Shown one piece after another: positions 15,688-25,640 of a DNA stretch of 64,000 nucleotides. Numbering within the stretch: the first letter of the stretch is position 1; every line of letters starts with the position of its first letter. This DNA is from JAJDAT01 sp964570665. Its GTDB lineage: Bacteria; Nitrospinota; Nitrospinia; Nitrospinales; JAJDAT01. Made by a program: the position numbers and the translations under genes. The stretch covers positions 186,001-250,000 of the forward strand of contig CAZMZH010000002.1 of assembly GCA_964570665.1 (NCBI GenBank). Reading direction: 5' to 3'. The notes beneath the pieces were generated by a model. It was not told the origin of the DNA. It was given only the letters and a program-made list of their open reading frames with translations, and searched no databases.

Positions 15688-17118
15688 TCAATTCTTAGAT
15701 TTTGCCACAATAAATTCGGAGGGAATAAAATCCTTCATTAAGACCCAGTGATAGAAACGTTTTAAAAGAAATTTAAAATGGTTGAAATTTTGAATGGCTA
15801 AAACATTTTTTAATAATATGACAGGTCTTAAATGAAACTTCAGAAAAGCTTTTTTCTTTAATTTTAAAAGAGTTTCTCGAGGAATTCCTTTTGGCGTATA
15901 GGCTGCGCTCATAAAATAGAAGTTATCCCAATCGACCTTATCTATTTCGCCAGTTTCTTCTAATTGCCGATAACTTTCTGTTCCTGGCAATGGTAAATAG
16001 GTGAAGTAGTTTGCTCTCAAAAGAGGTAACTTCAGTGAAAGATCGATTGTGTCTTGCATGGTCTTCAGGGTTTCTCCTGGAAAACCTAAAATGAAAAAAG
16101 CGGCTATATCCAGTTTGTGTTTATGGATCCGTTCTATATCACGATGAACTTTGGCGACTGTTGTTCCTTTTTTCATCTGTTTAAGGATAGTGTCATTTCC
16201 CGATTCTATAGCTACGCTCACTATATAAAGCCCCGCTTCTTTCAGTAAGTTTAATAGCTCGTCGTCTAAATAATCCATACGAATCCCATTAGGCATGGCC
16301 AAGCTAATATCTAATTTTAATCCAATAATTCCTCTAACAATTTCTTTTGCATATTCGATTTCCTGGGTAAAATTATCGTCTACAATGTGAAACTCTCGTA
16401 TTCCATATTGATGGTAGAGCAATTCAATGTTTCTTAAAACGTAATCGAGAGAGTGATGACGTAATTTTTTACCAGATAGAATGGGGGCTGAGCAGAACGT
16501 GCAGGCATATGGGCAACCTCTTGTCGTTATGATTGGTGCGATGGGAAACTTTTTAAAGAAAGCTCCATGTTGGGATTCTGGGTACAACTCTGGATGAATT
16601 AAATCCCAGGCAGGATCGCCTAATTTATCTATATCTTGCTCCATTTCTTGAGGATTTAAAATGAGCTCGGCTTCTTTTTTCCAGATAAGTCCAGGAACTG
16701 TTTCAAAATCGTTTTTGCCAGAATCCAATAAGTCGCAAAAGATTGGAAATCCAATTTCAGCCTCGCCTGCGAATCCAAAGTCCAGATATTCTTCGAGATT
16801 TTCAAATGCTTTTTCGGGATCGCTCGATATGTGAGCGCCTCCAACTACCGTAATAACCTTAGGATTTGTTTTTTTAATTGATTCTAAGATTAGTCTGACA
16901 TTCCTAATATCAAAGGTGTAGCACTGAATACCGACCAAATCAGGTTTATGTTTTTCAAGAATCCTGGAACCAAACTCTTCGGGTGGAATATCTTCTTTTA
17001 TGCAATCAATTATCTTTACGTCATGGTTTTTGCGAATGCCCTGAGCCAAATAAGCTAACCCTAATGATGGTTGAATGTGGTCGCTTAAATTATTGGGCTT
17101 TATTAATAAAATCTTCAT
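15688..17118 (-). CDS. B12-binding-domain radical SAM protein
   Basis: The 476-residue protein opens with a cobalamin-binding-type Rossmann domain (ILLIKPNNLSDHIQPSLGLAYLAQGI; GIQCYTFDIRN; VVGGAHISSDPEKAF), then a radical SAM domain with the 4Fe-4S motif RGCPYACTFCSAP near 200 and a later NGIRMDYLDDELLNLLKEAG block. The canonical DxHxxG B12-lower-ligand motif is not evident, so tight cobalamin binding is uncertain. Relatives act in lipid, cofactor and peptide methylation or ring reactions; the substrate here is not deducible. A highly charged C-terminal helix region follows. Confidence 0.85.
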   Translation of the reverse strand: MKILLIKPNNLSDHIQPSLGLAYLAQGIRKNHDVKIIDCIKEDIPPEEFGSRILEKHKPDLVGIQCYTFDIRNVRLILESIKKTNPKVITVVGGAHISSDPEKAFENLEEYLDFGFAGEAEIGFPIFCDLLDSGKNDFETVPGLIWKKEAELILNPQEMEQDIDKLGDPAWDLIHPELYPESQHGAFFKKFPIAPIITTRGCPYACTFCSAPILSGKKLRHHSLDYVLRNIELLYHQYGIREFHIVDDNFTQEIEYAKEIVRGIIGLKLDISLAMPNGIRMDYLDDELLNLLKEAGLYIVSVAIESGNDTILKQMKKGTTVAKVHRDIERIHKHKLDIAAFFILGFPGETLKTMQDTIDLSLKLPLLRANYFTYLPLPGTESYRQLEETGEIDKVDWDNFYFMSAAYTPKGIPRETLLKLKKKAFLKFHLRPVILLKNVLAIQNFNHFKFLLKRFYHWVLMKDFIPSEFIVAKSKN

Positions 17119-17224
17119 TTAGAGTATTTTAAAGTTGAAGTTTTTGAGAGTTTAAAATTTGCGGTTAGTTAATTTTGTTTGAATAATCACGGGACTGTTC
17201 GAATTGGTATACATTATAAATTTA

Positions 17225-17246
17225 ATAAGTTAATTGCTCAACTTAT
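17225..17246. promoter_or_regulatory. Inverted repeat upstream of radical SAM gene
   Basis: Perfect 7-bp arms ATAAGTT (17225-17231) and AACTTAT (17240-17246) enclose an 8-nt spacer, about 110 bp upstream of the radical SAM start. It may be an operator or the hflX-proximal end of a weak terminator; there is no T-run of terminator type. Confidence 0.25.
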
Positions 17247-17395
17247 AATGTAATTGCACAGTTGGGATTAGGTTTAAAAAAGTAGGAGAAATTAATTAGT
17301 TTCCATAAATGAGCTATTGGTCATATGTATGCTCTAGCCATAAATTTTTTATGGTTTAATAAGTTTATTGATAAAACCTAAAACAGAACGAAACT

Positions 17396-18736
17396 TTAAA
17401 CTTCAGTTCTGGAATTATTTTGGAGGGTAATGATTGGAGGTAGAAATTGAGAACCTAAAATATCTAATAATCGAGATTTAGTTTCAATGGGGGCTTTTAT
17501 AGTTAAGGAAAGACCTTCCTCTGTATATTTTTCTTCAATAATTAAAGCTAGCTTACGGATTTTACTAATTGTACTGATATCGTTGTAATTCAGGTCGGCA
17601 CGCAATGTAGTGAGACGTTTTTCAAAACGCTTCGTAATAGATTGCCGAAGTTCTTCCAGTCCTAAGCCGTTTTTTCCAGATAAAAAAACGGCTTCTGGGT
17701 AGCTTCTTCGTAAATCGCGGAGAAATTCGGGGTCTTCGATTCGGTCGATTTTATTAAAAACTTGAATAGCTGGCGATTCTCCCAATTCCATCTCTTCTAA
17801 TAAATTATCGGTGGTTCTGATGTGATTACGAAAATTTGGATTTCCTATGTCGACAACTTTTAATAAAACGTCTGCGTCTCGGGCTTCGTCCAAGGTGCTT
17901 TTGAAAGAGGCTATCAAGTCGTGAGGCAATTTGTCGATCAATCCAACAGTATCGGAAACCAAGGTCGGATAAGGAAAATTTTTCTTAATTTTTCGGATCG
18001 TTGAGTCCAGGGTAGCAAAAAGTTTATCTTCCGTAAGAGAACCAGCGTCGGTTAATTGATTCATGAGAGTCGATTTTCCGGCGTTCGTGTATCCGACTAA
18101 AGCGACTTTGAAAGAAGATTTTCGGCTTTTTCTCTGAATCTGTTTTTCTCTATCAATTTGACTGAGTTTTTTCTCAAGTTTGGAAATCCGGTCTCGTATT
18201 AATCTACGATCTAGTTGAATTTGGGTTTCGCCTACATCTTTCATTCCAATGCCGCCGCGTTGTCGCGAGAGATGCCCCCACATCTTGGTTAATCTCGGTA
18301 ATGCGTATTTAAGTCTGGCCAATTCAACTTGAGTTTTAGCTTCTCGCGTTTTGGCGTGGTCGCTGAAAATTTCGAGAATTAACCAGGGGCGATCAATCAC
18401 TCTACATTTTAGAGCCGTTTCTAAATTGCGGTTTTGTGCTGGAGATAGGCGGTCGTCAAAAATTACAGTTTTTACATTATGGAAGTTGACGGCTTTTTGT
18501 ATCTCGTCGACTTTACCGCTCCCCAAAAAGGTCTTTGGGTTGGGAGTAGACATATTTTGGGTAATCGAAACTATGGGATTATAAAATGCCGTTTCGGCTA
18601 ACCCTTCAAGCTCGTCAAGACACATTCCAATTGGAGCCTGTTCCGTTCCAGGAAATTGAACGCCGACAAGAATGGCGTTTCTTTCTATTTGGTTTTCAGA
18701 GGTAATATGATTAGTTCCATTATTCATTCTTCTCAT
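17396..18736 (-). CDS. hflX: Ribosome-associated GTPase HflX
   Basis: The 446-residue protein has the HflX N-domain (about 20-200; NPKTFLGSGKVDEIQ, HAKTREAKTQVELARLKY, RGGIGMKDVGETQIQLDRR) followed by a Ras-like GTPase domain with P-loop GYTNAGKSTLMNQL, DTVGLIDKLP and NKID. HflX binds the 50S subunit and splits stalled ribosomes. Two start codons are possible, ATG at 18736 or at 18727; neither has a strong ribosome site. A palindrome overlaps the first start. Confidence 0.95.
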   Translation of the reverse strand: MRRMNNGTNHITSENQIERNAILVGVQFPGTEQAPIGMCLDELEGLAETAFYNPIVSITQNMSTPNPKTFLGSGKVDEIQKAVNFHNVKTVIFDDRLSPAQNRNLETALKCRVIDRPWLILEIFSDHAKTREAKTQVELARLKYALPRLTKMWGHLSRQRGGIGMKDVGETQIQLDRRLIRDRISKLEKKLSQIDREKQIQRKSRKSSFKVALVGYTNAGKSTLMNQLTDAGSLTEDKLFATLDSTIRKIKKNFPYPTLVSDTVGLIDKLPHDLIASFKSTLDEARDADVLLKVVDIGNPNFRNHIRTTDNLLEEMELGESPAIQVFNKIDRIEDPEFLRDLRRSYPEAVFLSGKNGLGLEELRQSITKRFEKRLTTLRADLNYNDISTISKIRKLALIIEEKYTEEGLSLTIKAPIETKSRLLDILGSQFLPPIITLQNNSRTEV

Positions 18737-18748
18737 ATTATATGAGAA
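18730..18748. promoter_or_regulatory. Palindrome overlapping the hflX start
   Basis: TTCTCATA (18730-18737), TTA, TATGAGAA (18741-18748): perfect 8-bp arms with a 3-bp centre, covering the hflX ATG at 18736. In mRNA the loop is too tight for a stable hairpin, so a DNA operator is likelier. Confidence 0.35.
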
Positions 18749-18888
18749 CTGCTTTTAGGGTGCAAATATGGATTTTGTTTGAAAAGTTGGGTAGAGGCTG
18801 TTGAACAACAAATCAAAATTTTCCTTTTATCTTCATACGTTAAGTAGTAAAAATTGGTAGAAAAATTATCTACAAAAAGCTTTAGAAT

Positions 18889-20460
18889 TTATGAGGAACT
18901 GCTTTGCATCAATTTGTAATGAATGCTATCTAACAAAGCCTGCCAACTCGCTTCAATAATATTTTCTGAAACCCCAACGGTACCCCACTTTTCATGAGCA
19001 TCGCCAGACTCCATTAAAACTCTAATTTTAGCTGTTGTTCCTTTCTTTTCTTCTAAAATTCGAACTTTATAGTCAAAAAGATTTACTTCTTGCAACTCAG
19101 GGTAAAATTTTATAAGAGCTTTTCTTATGGCTTTGTCTAAGGCGTCTACAGGGCCATGTCCTTCGGCGGCGGTTACATCGTGTTCGCCGTTAACTCGAAT
19201 TTTTACGGTAGCTTCGGAAATAGGCGTTTCATCTTCACTTCGTTTTTCGACAATAACGCGGAAACCTACAAAATCAAAAAACTTCACTTTTTCATCCAAG
19301 GCGTTGCGCATTAACAATTCAAAGGAACCTTCCGCGCCTTCAAATTGGTATCCTAGGTTTTCGGCTTCTTTAAGTTCTGTTAAGATTTTTTTAATTTTTG
19401 GGTTATCGTCGTCTACATTAATCCCATATTCTTTGGCTTTGAATAAGATATTGCTTTTTCCTGAAAGGTCGGAAACTAATATTCGAGTTTGATTGCCGAC
19501 AAACGCTGGGTCGATATGCTCGTACGTTGCTCGATTTTTTTTTATTGCGTTGACGTGTACGCCTCCCTTATGGGCAAATGCGCTTTTTCCTACAAAAGGT
19601 TGATGATTCCAATGAGCTCGATTGACAATTTCGTCGACAAAAGATGAAACTTCCTTTAAGTTTGCCATTTGCTCGTTTGATATACAATCTCTTCCCATTT
19701 TTAATTTTAAGTTTGGAATTATAGAAACTAAGTTAGCGTTTCCACACCGTTCTCCAATACCATTGATGGTTCCCTGAACTTGCATAGCTCCTGCGCTTAC
19801 CGCCGCAATGGCATTGGCAACGGCTAATTCGGAATCGTTATGAGTATGAATCCCTAAAGGTGTATTAATATTTTTCTTAACCGTCTCGACAATGTTTTGA
19901 ATTTCTGTGGGCAAAGAACCGCCATTGGTGTCGCATAGGACTAAACAGTCTGCGCCAGCCGATTCGGCTTTTTGCAGAGTCTTCAACGCGTATTCCGGAT
20001 TGGCTTTGTAGCCGTCGAAAAAATGTTCGGCGTCATAGAATACTTCTACAAAATACTTTTTCAGATAATTGACAGTTTCAAAAATCATCGCTAAATTTAT
20101 TTCTAACGTTGTCGAAATGGCTTCTCGAACGTGAAGATCCCAAGTTTTTCCGAAAATAGTCGTCGCTTCGGTTTTTGCTTTTAAAAGAGCTTGAACTGAG
20201 GCGTCTTCTTCAACGCGATATTGTGGGTGACGAGTGCTTCCAAACGCTACCACCTTGGCTTGTTTAAATTTTACGTCGCGCACTTTTTCGAAGAACTCGA
20301 TGTCTCTTGGATTGGAACCAGGCCATCCACCTTCTATATAATGAATTCCAAGTTCGTCTAGTTTTTGAGCTATCCGAATCTTATCCTCGACAGTAAAGGA
20401 AACGTCCTCGGATTGCGAACCGTCTCTCAAAGTGGTGTCGTAAATTTGTATAGAATTCAT
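18889..20460 (-). CDS. cimA: (R)-citramalate synthase
   Basis: A 523-residue member of the LeuA/CimA DRE-TIM enzymes: IYDTTLRDGSQSEDVSF at the start, the catalytic-site strand GIHTHNDSELAVANA, the HKGGVHVNAI signature and a C-terminal LeuA-type dimer (allosteric) domain from about 400. GWPGSNPRD near residue 45 and the overall length separate CimA from 2-isopropylmalate synthase. It condenses pyruvate with acetyl-CoA for the threonine-independent route to isoleucine. It directly follows lysC (29 bp), a common pairing in deltaproteobacteria-like genomes. Confidence 0.9.
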   Translation of the reverse strand: MNSIQIYDTTLRDGSQSEDVSFTVEDKIRIAQKLDELGIHYIEGGWPGSNPRDIEFFEKVRDVKFKQAKVVAFGSTRHPQYRVEEDASVQALLKAKTEATTIFGKTWDLHVREAISTTLEINLAMIFETVNYLKKYFVEVFYDAEHFFDGYKANPEYALKTLQKAESAGADCLVLCDTNGGSLPTEIQNIVETVKKNINTPLGIHTHNDSELAVANAIAAVSAGAMQVQGTINGIGERCGNANLVSIIPNLKLKMGRDCISNEQMANLKEVSSFVDEIVNRAHWNHQPFVGKSAFAHKGGVHVNAIKKNRATYEHIDPAFVGNQTRILVSDLSGKSNILFKAKEYGINVDDDNPKIKKILTELKEAENLGYQFEGAEGSFELLMRNALDEKVKFFDFVGFRVIVEKRSEDETPISEATVKIRVNGEHDVTAAEGHGPVDALDKAIRKALIKFYPELQEVNLFDYKVRILEEKKGTTAKIRVLMESGDAHEKWGTVGVSENIIEASWQALLDSIHYKLMQSSSS

Positions 20461-20489
20461 TTTAAAGCCAAAGGATTTGGTTCGTTATT

Positions 20490-21722
20490 TTAAGCATTGC
20501 TTTCCGCTCCAAGATTAAACCCATCGTGGAGCGCTCTAACCGCTAATTCGCCATATTTTTTTTCAATGACACAGGATATCCGAATTTCTGACGTGCTTAT
20601 CATCAATAGGTTTATATGTTCTTTTGCTAGTATTTCGAACATTTTTGCGGCGACGCCTGAATGACTTCGCATTCCAGCTCCAACGATTGAAATTTTGCTG
20701 ATATCCGAATCACATGAAACACTTTTTGCTTGAATTTCTTCGCGCACTTTTTCCATCAATTGAGTAGCTTCAAGACTATCGGCCGTTGGTAAAGTAAACG
20801 AAATGTCTGTTAAGCCGTCATCGCTCATATTTTGAATGATCATGTCGATAGAGATTTTTGCTTCGTTCAAGGCGCTAAAAACTTTTGCGGCAATCCCAGG
20901 ATGATCTGGGGCGCCTTTAACCGTAATTTTGGATTGCTTTTTATCGCACATAACTCCCGAGACGACGGGTTGTTCCATGTTCATGTTCTCCTTGCAAACG
21001 ATCGTGCCTTCGTCGTTTTCCCGAAAGGAGGATCTAACCACGATTGGCATATTAAAATTTTTTGCGAATTCTACGCACCTGATTTGGAGGACGCCAGCCC
21101 CAAGGCTTGCCATTTCCAACATTTCATCGAAGGAAACCGAGTTTAACTTTTTGGCTTTAGGAACAATTCGAGGATCTGCTGTATATATGCCGGCAACGTC
21201 GGTATAAATCTCGCATTGGTCTGCGCCTAAAGCGACGGCTAAGGCCACAGCGGAAGTGTCCGATCCTCCTCGTCCTAAAGTGGTTACGTCGCCGATTTCG
21301 TTAATACCTTGAAAGCCAGCGGCAACTATTACGTGGTTTTCGCTTATTAGTTTTTTTGTTCTTTCAGCGTCAATTTCTTTTATTCGGGCTCGGGTATGAG
21401 AACCGTCGGTTATCATTCCTAATTGCCTTCCGGTAAGCGAAATAGCGGGACAGTCGATAGCGTGTAAGGCTATAGTCAATAATGCCGCCGAAATTCGTTC
21501 GCCTGATGATAACAACATATCGACTTCTCGTCGATCCGTTTGATCTGTTATTTCTCCAGCCATTTCGAGAAGTCGATCCGTTTCGCCTGCCATAGCCGAA
21601 ACCACCACAACCAAATCGGCGCCTGCTTTTCGGGCGCGCAACGTTTTTTCCGCAACGGCTTTTATCCGTTCTATGCTACCGACGGAAGTTCCGCCGAATT
21701 TTTGAACAATTAATTTGGACAT
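20490..21722 (-). CDS. lysC: Aspartate kinase
   Basis: The 410-residue protein has the aspartokinase start KFGGTSVGSIERIKAVAEK, the catalytic TTLGRGGSDTSAVALAVALGA and a YTDVAGIYTADPRIVPKAKK block, then two ACT domains (about 265-400) for feedback inhibition by lysine and/or threonine. It makes aspartyl phosphate for lysine, methionine and threonine. It sits between a phosphoglycerate-mutase-like gene and cimA on the same strand. Confidence 0.95.
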   Translation of the reverse strand: MSKLIVQKFGGTSVGSIERIKAVAEKTLRARKAGADLVVVVSAMAGETDRLLEMAGEITDQTDRREVDMLLSSGERISAALLTIALHAIDCPAISLTGRQLGMITDGSHTRARIKEIDAERTKKLISENHVIVAAGFQGINEIGDVTTLGRGGSDTSAVALAVALGADQCEIYTDVAGIYTADPRIVPKAKKLNSVSFDEMLEMASLGAGVLQIRCVEFAKNFNMPIVVRSSFRENDEGTIVCKENMNMEQPVVSGVMCDKKQSKITVKGAPDHPGIAAKVFSALNEAKISIDMIIQNMSDDGLTDISFTLPTADSLEATQLMEKVREEIQAKSVSCDSDISKISIVGAGMRSHSGVAAKMFEILAKEHINLLMISTSEIRISCVIEKKYGELAVRALHDGFNLGAESNA

Positions 21723-21872
21723 TTTTAGTCTTGAATTTATTTAGAAACGTTAAAATTTAGAGAATTTCCTTGACGGATATTGAGTCAATGAAAAATTCTA
21801 AATTTAAAGATTAATTTATGAGTCTTAAATAGAATATTAGTGATTTTGAAAAGTATTTATTAAACGATCAAT

Positions 21873-23069
21873 TTATAGTTCGCCCTTGAATAGAGCCGCA
21901 ATTAAATTGGGGCCGCTTTCAAATTGCAAAGTTTTCGATGAAAGGATTTGTTCGTCAAAAGCTTCTACAGTATCGGAGCCAGACCGGCTAGGGTAGACGG
22001 CAAATGGGACAGGATCTCTTCCAAACTTCATTTTGTTAGCCGAACAGAAATGATTGACAGTTAATAAAGCGGTCAGTTCTTTATTTTCGTCAAGTTTTTC
22101 CAGGATTGGTCCTAAAGCTTTTTTATCAAAATCTTCAATTGCTAGTATTTTATCGTCTATAGAGCCTTGCATCGAAGCCCGCTCGGGAGCCGAAATTTGT
22201 AAGTAAACTACATCTTTGGTTTTTAATTCTTCAAAAGTGGCTTCAGTTTTAGCTTGATAATCGGTGTCCATAAAGCCCGTGCCTTGGGAAATAAAATCCA
22301 TTCCTGCGGCTTTAGCCATTCCTTGAAATAATGAGGAAGATGAAACTACAGAACCTTTAAAAGTATACTTTTCTTCAAAAGGCGGTAGTTGGGGAGTTGG
22401 GCCATTTCCCCAAAACCAAACACTATTAACAGGGTCTTTATTATTCTCTTTAAGTTTTTTACTCAACGGATGATTATGTAAAATGATTTGAGCTTGATTT
22501 AAAACAAAAATCAAACCCTTAGCCTCTTTTCCACCTGGCATATAATCTCGAATTCCTTCTCCGATCAATTCGTCGGGAGGGTTTAATCGCTCGGAAAGAG
22601 ACAGTCCTTGAATAGTTGCTAAGTTATGGTAACTGCCTAAAGAGTGAAAACGTACTTTAGCGTCAAATACCTGATCTTGCAAAGCTTCAACCAAACTTTC
22701 GGAATCTTCTTTAGAAAGTTGTCCCCCCGTATAATCTTTCATTACCATATCGTTATGGCCGGACTGTAAGGAGACAAAGTCGCAGCATAACGGAATTTCT
22801 CCCGGTTCAAGAGAAACATTTGCGCTTAAAGCGTCAAAAGCAGCAGCTCCGGCTTTATATTTGACCGGATCGTACCCTAAGAGCGAAAGAAATGAGATAT
22901 CGTTGCCGGGAATTAATCCTTCGGGAATAGTTATAGTCGATCCACAACGACCTTCCGTAGCTAGGCGGTCCAAATTAGGGGTTTCTGCGATTTGTAATGG
23001 AGTTAAATTATTTTTTTCAGCGATAGGGTCGTCCGTCAACCCATTGGCAATAATGATAAGATATTTCAT
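21873..23069 (-). CDS. ApgM/COG3635-like phosphotransfer protein with altered active site; possible homoserine kinase
   Basis: The 398-residue protein aligns by motif with archaeal-type cofactor-independent phosphoglycerate mutase: TPLQIAETPNLDRLATEG, FLSLLGYDP and DPVPFAVY. Key positions differ. The first metal Asp region reads IIIANGLTD (N9), the nucleophile position in PGNDISF is Asn56 rather than Ser, the late GHxxD-type block is missing, and the GDH block reads VNH. Mutase activity is therefore doubtful. Similar proteins in threonine operons have been linked to homoserine kinase activity; its place beside lysC and cimA fits that. It could also be inactive. Confidence 0.65.
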   Translation of the reverse strand: MKYLIIIANGLTDDPIAEKNNLTPLQIAETPNLDRLATEGRCGSTITIPEGLIPGNDISFLSLLGYDPVKYKAGAAAFDALSANVSLEPGEIPLCCDFVSLQSGHNDMVMKDYTGGQLSKEDSESLVEALQDQVFDAKVRFHSLGSYHNLATIQGLSLSERLNPPDELIGEGIRDYMPGGKEAKGLIFVLNQAQIILHNHPLSKKLKENNKDPVNSVWFWGNGPTPQLPPFEEKYTFKGSVVSSSSLFQGMAKAAGMDFISQGTGFMDTDYQAKTEATFEELKTKDVVYLQISAPERASMQGSIDDKILAIEDFDKKALGPILEKLDENKELTALLTVNHFCSANKMKFGRDPVPFAVYPSRSGSDTVEAFDEQILSSKTLQFESGPNLIAALFKGEL

Positions 23070-23477
23070 TCGACTTAAGAATATTTGATAAAATTTTACA
23101 TTATAACGGTTTTGACCGATTTTACCTAGCTATAGGGCTATTCAATGGATGTTTTTTTCATTTTTTGTACCGATTAAAAATTAATAATGAAGGGTTGAAA
23201 CTTAAAAACATTCAAATTTTTTTAAAAACCGTATTTAAATTGCTAACTTATAAAATACTTAATAACTATCCGATTATCAAAATTATATATTTTTTTGTGC
23301 TTTGTAACCCATTGAAATTAAATATTATAGACTTTTTATCGCTTTTGTGGAATAATTCAAGAGACAAGTGAGATTTTTAGATTACTTAGGTTTTTGGCAT
23401 TTTTCCGAGGGGAAAATGGGGGGGCTAAAGGCTAATACGTTCCTTATTTCCGAAATTAGAAAAGGAAATTCAATCTT
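23070..23477. other. Intergenic region, no supported gene
   Basis: A 408-bp divergent spacer, extremely AT-rich. One open frame on the + strand (23165-23371) has only low-complexity Leu/Ile/Lys/Asn content and no ribosome site. A weak hairpin CATTTTTCC/GGAAAATG lies near 23398-23418. Confidence 0.5.
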
Positions 23478-24365
23478 ATGCTGGAAATTAATGAGATTTG
23501 CCAAAATGGCGAACCTTTGACCTTGACAACAGACGGTTCACTTAGAGTTGTTTTTATTGGCGTTGGTTCCGCTTTTGCCAAACGAAAACGCCAATCAAAC
23601 ATTTTGATAATAAAAGACAATCATCATGTCTTAATTGATTGTGGTACCCAGGGGCCTCTGGCGTTGAATGATTTGGGTTTAAACGTATTATCTGTAAGAT
23701 GTTATTTGCCTACTCACAGCCACGCCGATCATGTTGGTGGTTTTGAAGAAATTGCGCTAAGTAATCGATACACTCCCCACGCTGAAGGTAAGCCGCAAAT
23801 GATAATTCTGCGTGATTACCAAGATTTATTATGGAGTAAAACCTTGGCCGGGGGAGCGGAGTTTTGCGAAGCTAACCAAGGTAGAAGTTTACAAATTACG
23901 GATTTTTTCGAAATCTTACGCCCAAACACAGATCAGGTAGAAGGACGAAAGGTGTGGGTTTATAATCATGGTCCTATTGAAATTATCATTATGAGAACCA
24001 GGCATTTTCCAGATAGCGCGGTTAATGTTGATGAATCTCAATGGTGTTGTGGCGTTTTTATCAACCGGAAAGTTTGGATTTCTGGCGACACAATGTTCGA
24101 TTATGAATATCCTACAAGATTTGCCAAACAAGCCGAAGTTATGTTTCATGATTGCCAAATGTTTGTAGGTGGGGTGCATGCCTCTTACCACGAACTAATG
24201 ACTCTAAGTCCCGAGATACGAAAAAAGATGTATCTTTATCATTACAATGATAATTGGGACAAACCAGAGACTTGGGTAAAAGAATCCGATCCATTTTCCG
24301 GAATACCCGAAAAAGACGGTTTCAAGGGTTGGGCTCAACAGCAGATTGCCTACGATATTAAATAG
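23478..24365 (+). CDS. Metallo-beta-lactamase-fold protein, RNase Z-like
   Basis: The 295-residue protein shows the RNase Z-type layout: VVFIGVGSAFAKRKRQSNILI at the start, metal motif HSHADH at 80-85 (PTHSHADHVGG), a later Asp in WISGDTMFDY, and HDCQMFVGG followed by HASYHEL. An AGAAAAGGAAA stretch precedes the ATG. It may be a tRNA 3'-processing-like nuclease or a small-molecule hydrolase (phosphodiesterase or arylsulfatase-like); the long GHGxR region expected for RNase Z is not clear. It stands alone. Confidence 0.75.
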   Translation: MLEINEICQNGEPLTLTTDGSLRVVFIGVGSAFAKRKRQSNILIIKDNHHVLIDCGTQGPLALNDLGLNVLSVRCYLPTHSHADHVGGFEEIALSNRYTPHAEGKPQMIILRDYQDLLWSKTLAGGAEFCEANQGRSLQITDFFEILRPNTDQVEGRKVWVYNHGPIEIIIMRTRHFPDSAVNVDESQWCCGVFINRKVWISGDTMFDYEYPTRFAKQAEVMFHDCQMFVGGVHASYHELMTLSPEIRKKMYLYHYNDNWDKPETWVKESDPFSGIPEKDGFKGWAQQQIAYDIK

Positions 24366-24644
24366 TTTTTTTATAAAATCCGATTTTTTAAATTTAATTT
24401 GGTCCTTTTTTTCTTTTCACCCCGCCTTCATTCTAAGTAACATGATTTTGCTCTGACTTAATTGTGTTTTTAATTTAAGAGACCTTTCTTTATCAAAAAC
24501 AACGATTCCTTGTTACAATCAATCGTAAGAAAAAAACCTTTTTACTGATGTTGGAGTTATAAGGTAAACATATTTCTTAAATATGAAGTAGGTGATTTGG
24601 AAATTTTTTTAATACTCAGAGCAGAGATTTATACTTTATCGGTG

Positions 24645-25148
24645 ATGAGATTTTTTATGTTTCGATTTTTTATTTTAATATTTTGCCTTGCCCCTCTGTT
24701 TAGTTTTTATGGGTGTGAAGGAGCGGTTCCGGCCGATCTTGATAGAGCCGCAAAAGTAATACGTTTTATGTCAGAAGAGTACAAATTGGAAAAGACATCA
24801 TTCCCTGCGTTATATCCAAACTGTCTTCCATCGGAGTTTGTGAAGTGGGTGTTTTCGGAGAAGGGGAAAGCCGAATGGCCGGATTCTTTAGATAACGACG
24901 ATTCTAATCCCGATGTACGCAATAAAGCTTTTAAACAAGGCGCGCCGATTGTTCCAAGAAGCGTTCAATTTTTTGCTGGCAAAACGGATCCTAACGGCGG
25001 AAGGCAATTAATTGTAAAAGCGAACGACGCTGCTCGAACGATTATTGTTGAAGGATATGGCGACCCGAAAAAAAAACCCGATCTAAAACGGGAATGGGAT
25101 TTACCTCTTGTAAAACAAGTCTCTAAATTTGAATTGAACAAGTACTAA
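24645..25148 (+). CDS. Putative lipoprotein of unknown function
   Basis: The hydrophobic N-terminus ends in the lipobox LFSFYGC. I take the ATG at 24645 (167 residues); a TTG at 24597 with a fair AGG ribosome site and an ATG at 24657 are alternatives. The mature part is soluble, with a conserved-looking acidic segment (EWPDSLDNDDSNPDVRNKAF) and a beta-rich C-terminal half. I do not recognise a family. It is probably anchored in the inner or outer membrane. Confidence 0.55.
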   Translation: MRFFMFRFFILIFCLAPLFSFYGCEGAVPADLDRAAKVIRFMSEEYKLEKTSFPALYPNCLPSEFVKWVFSEKGKAEWPDSLDNDDSNPDVRNKAFKQGAPIVPRSVQFFAGKTDPNGGRQLIVKANDAARTIIVEGYGDPKKKPDLKREWDLPLVKQVSKFELNKY

Positions 25149-25640
25149 ATACTTCTAATAATTTTTCCAAAAATTTTAAAGCTAAATAAGCTCGCCGATA
25201 AAAATCTTTACCCTAACAGTAGCGAAAAAAATAAATACTATAAAAGGCTTCTGTTGTCGAGTTTCTATGAGTTTAACGTCATTTCCAATTATACAATGTC
25301 GAACGTATTTGTAATTCTAGAGTCTTTTATTTAAGGGGCGCGCTAGTGTCTGCAAGTGATTTTACAGGTTTTTCAAAATATTAAATTCAACATTCTTAAG
25401 GAACAATTGCAGTTTGTCCGACCCGATATAACTTTTGAAATTCAATAAAAATAGTTGGAACCTAATTGTTTATTCTTAATTAAGAAGATAAGCCAAACGT
25501 ATAAAACCAAAATGATAATTATCCATTTTTTAATTTAAATGCTATATAATTTATTTATCAAAAAATAGATTTACGTCATATGGATTAGTGATGATAAAAC
25601 CAGATCTTGTTTTGAACTAGAGAAAAAAAAGGAAAATTGA
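25149..25640. other. Intergenic region, no supported gene
   Basis: A 492-bp spacer between two + strand genes. It contains a 14-bp palindrome TTCTTAATTAAGAA at 25473-25486 and the short palindrome GATAATTATC near 25513. No terminator or RNA gene is recognised. Confidence 0.5.

Noticed and set aside
23165..23371. 68-codon frame on the + strand in the intergenic space
   Set aside because: Low-complexity Ile/Leu/Lys/Asn composition in very AT-rich DNA, with no ribosome site and no similarity to a family.
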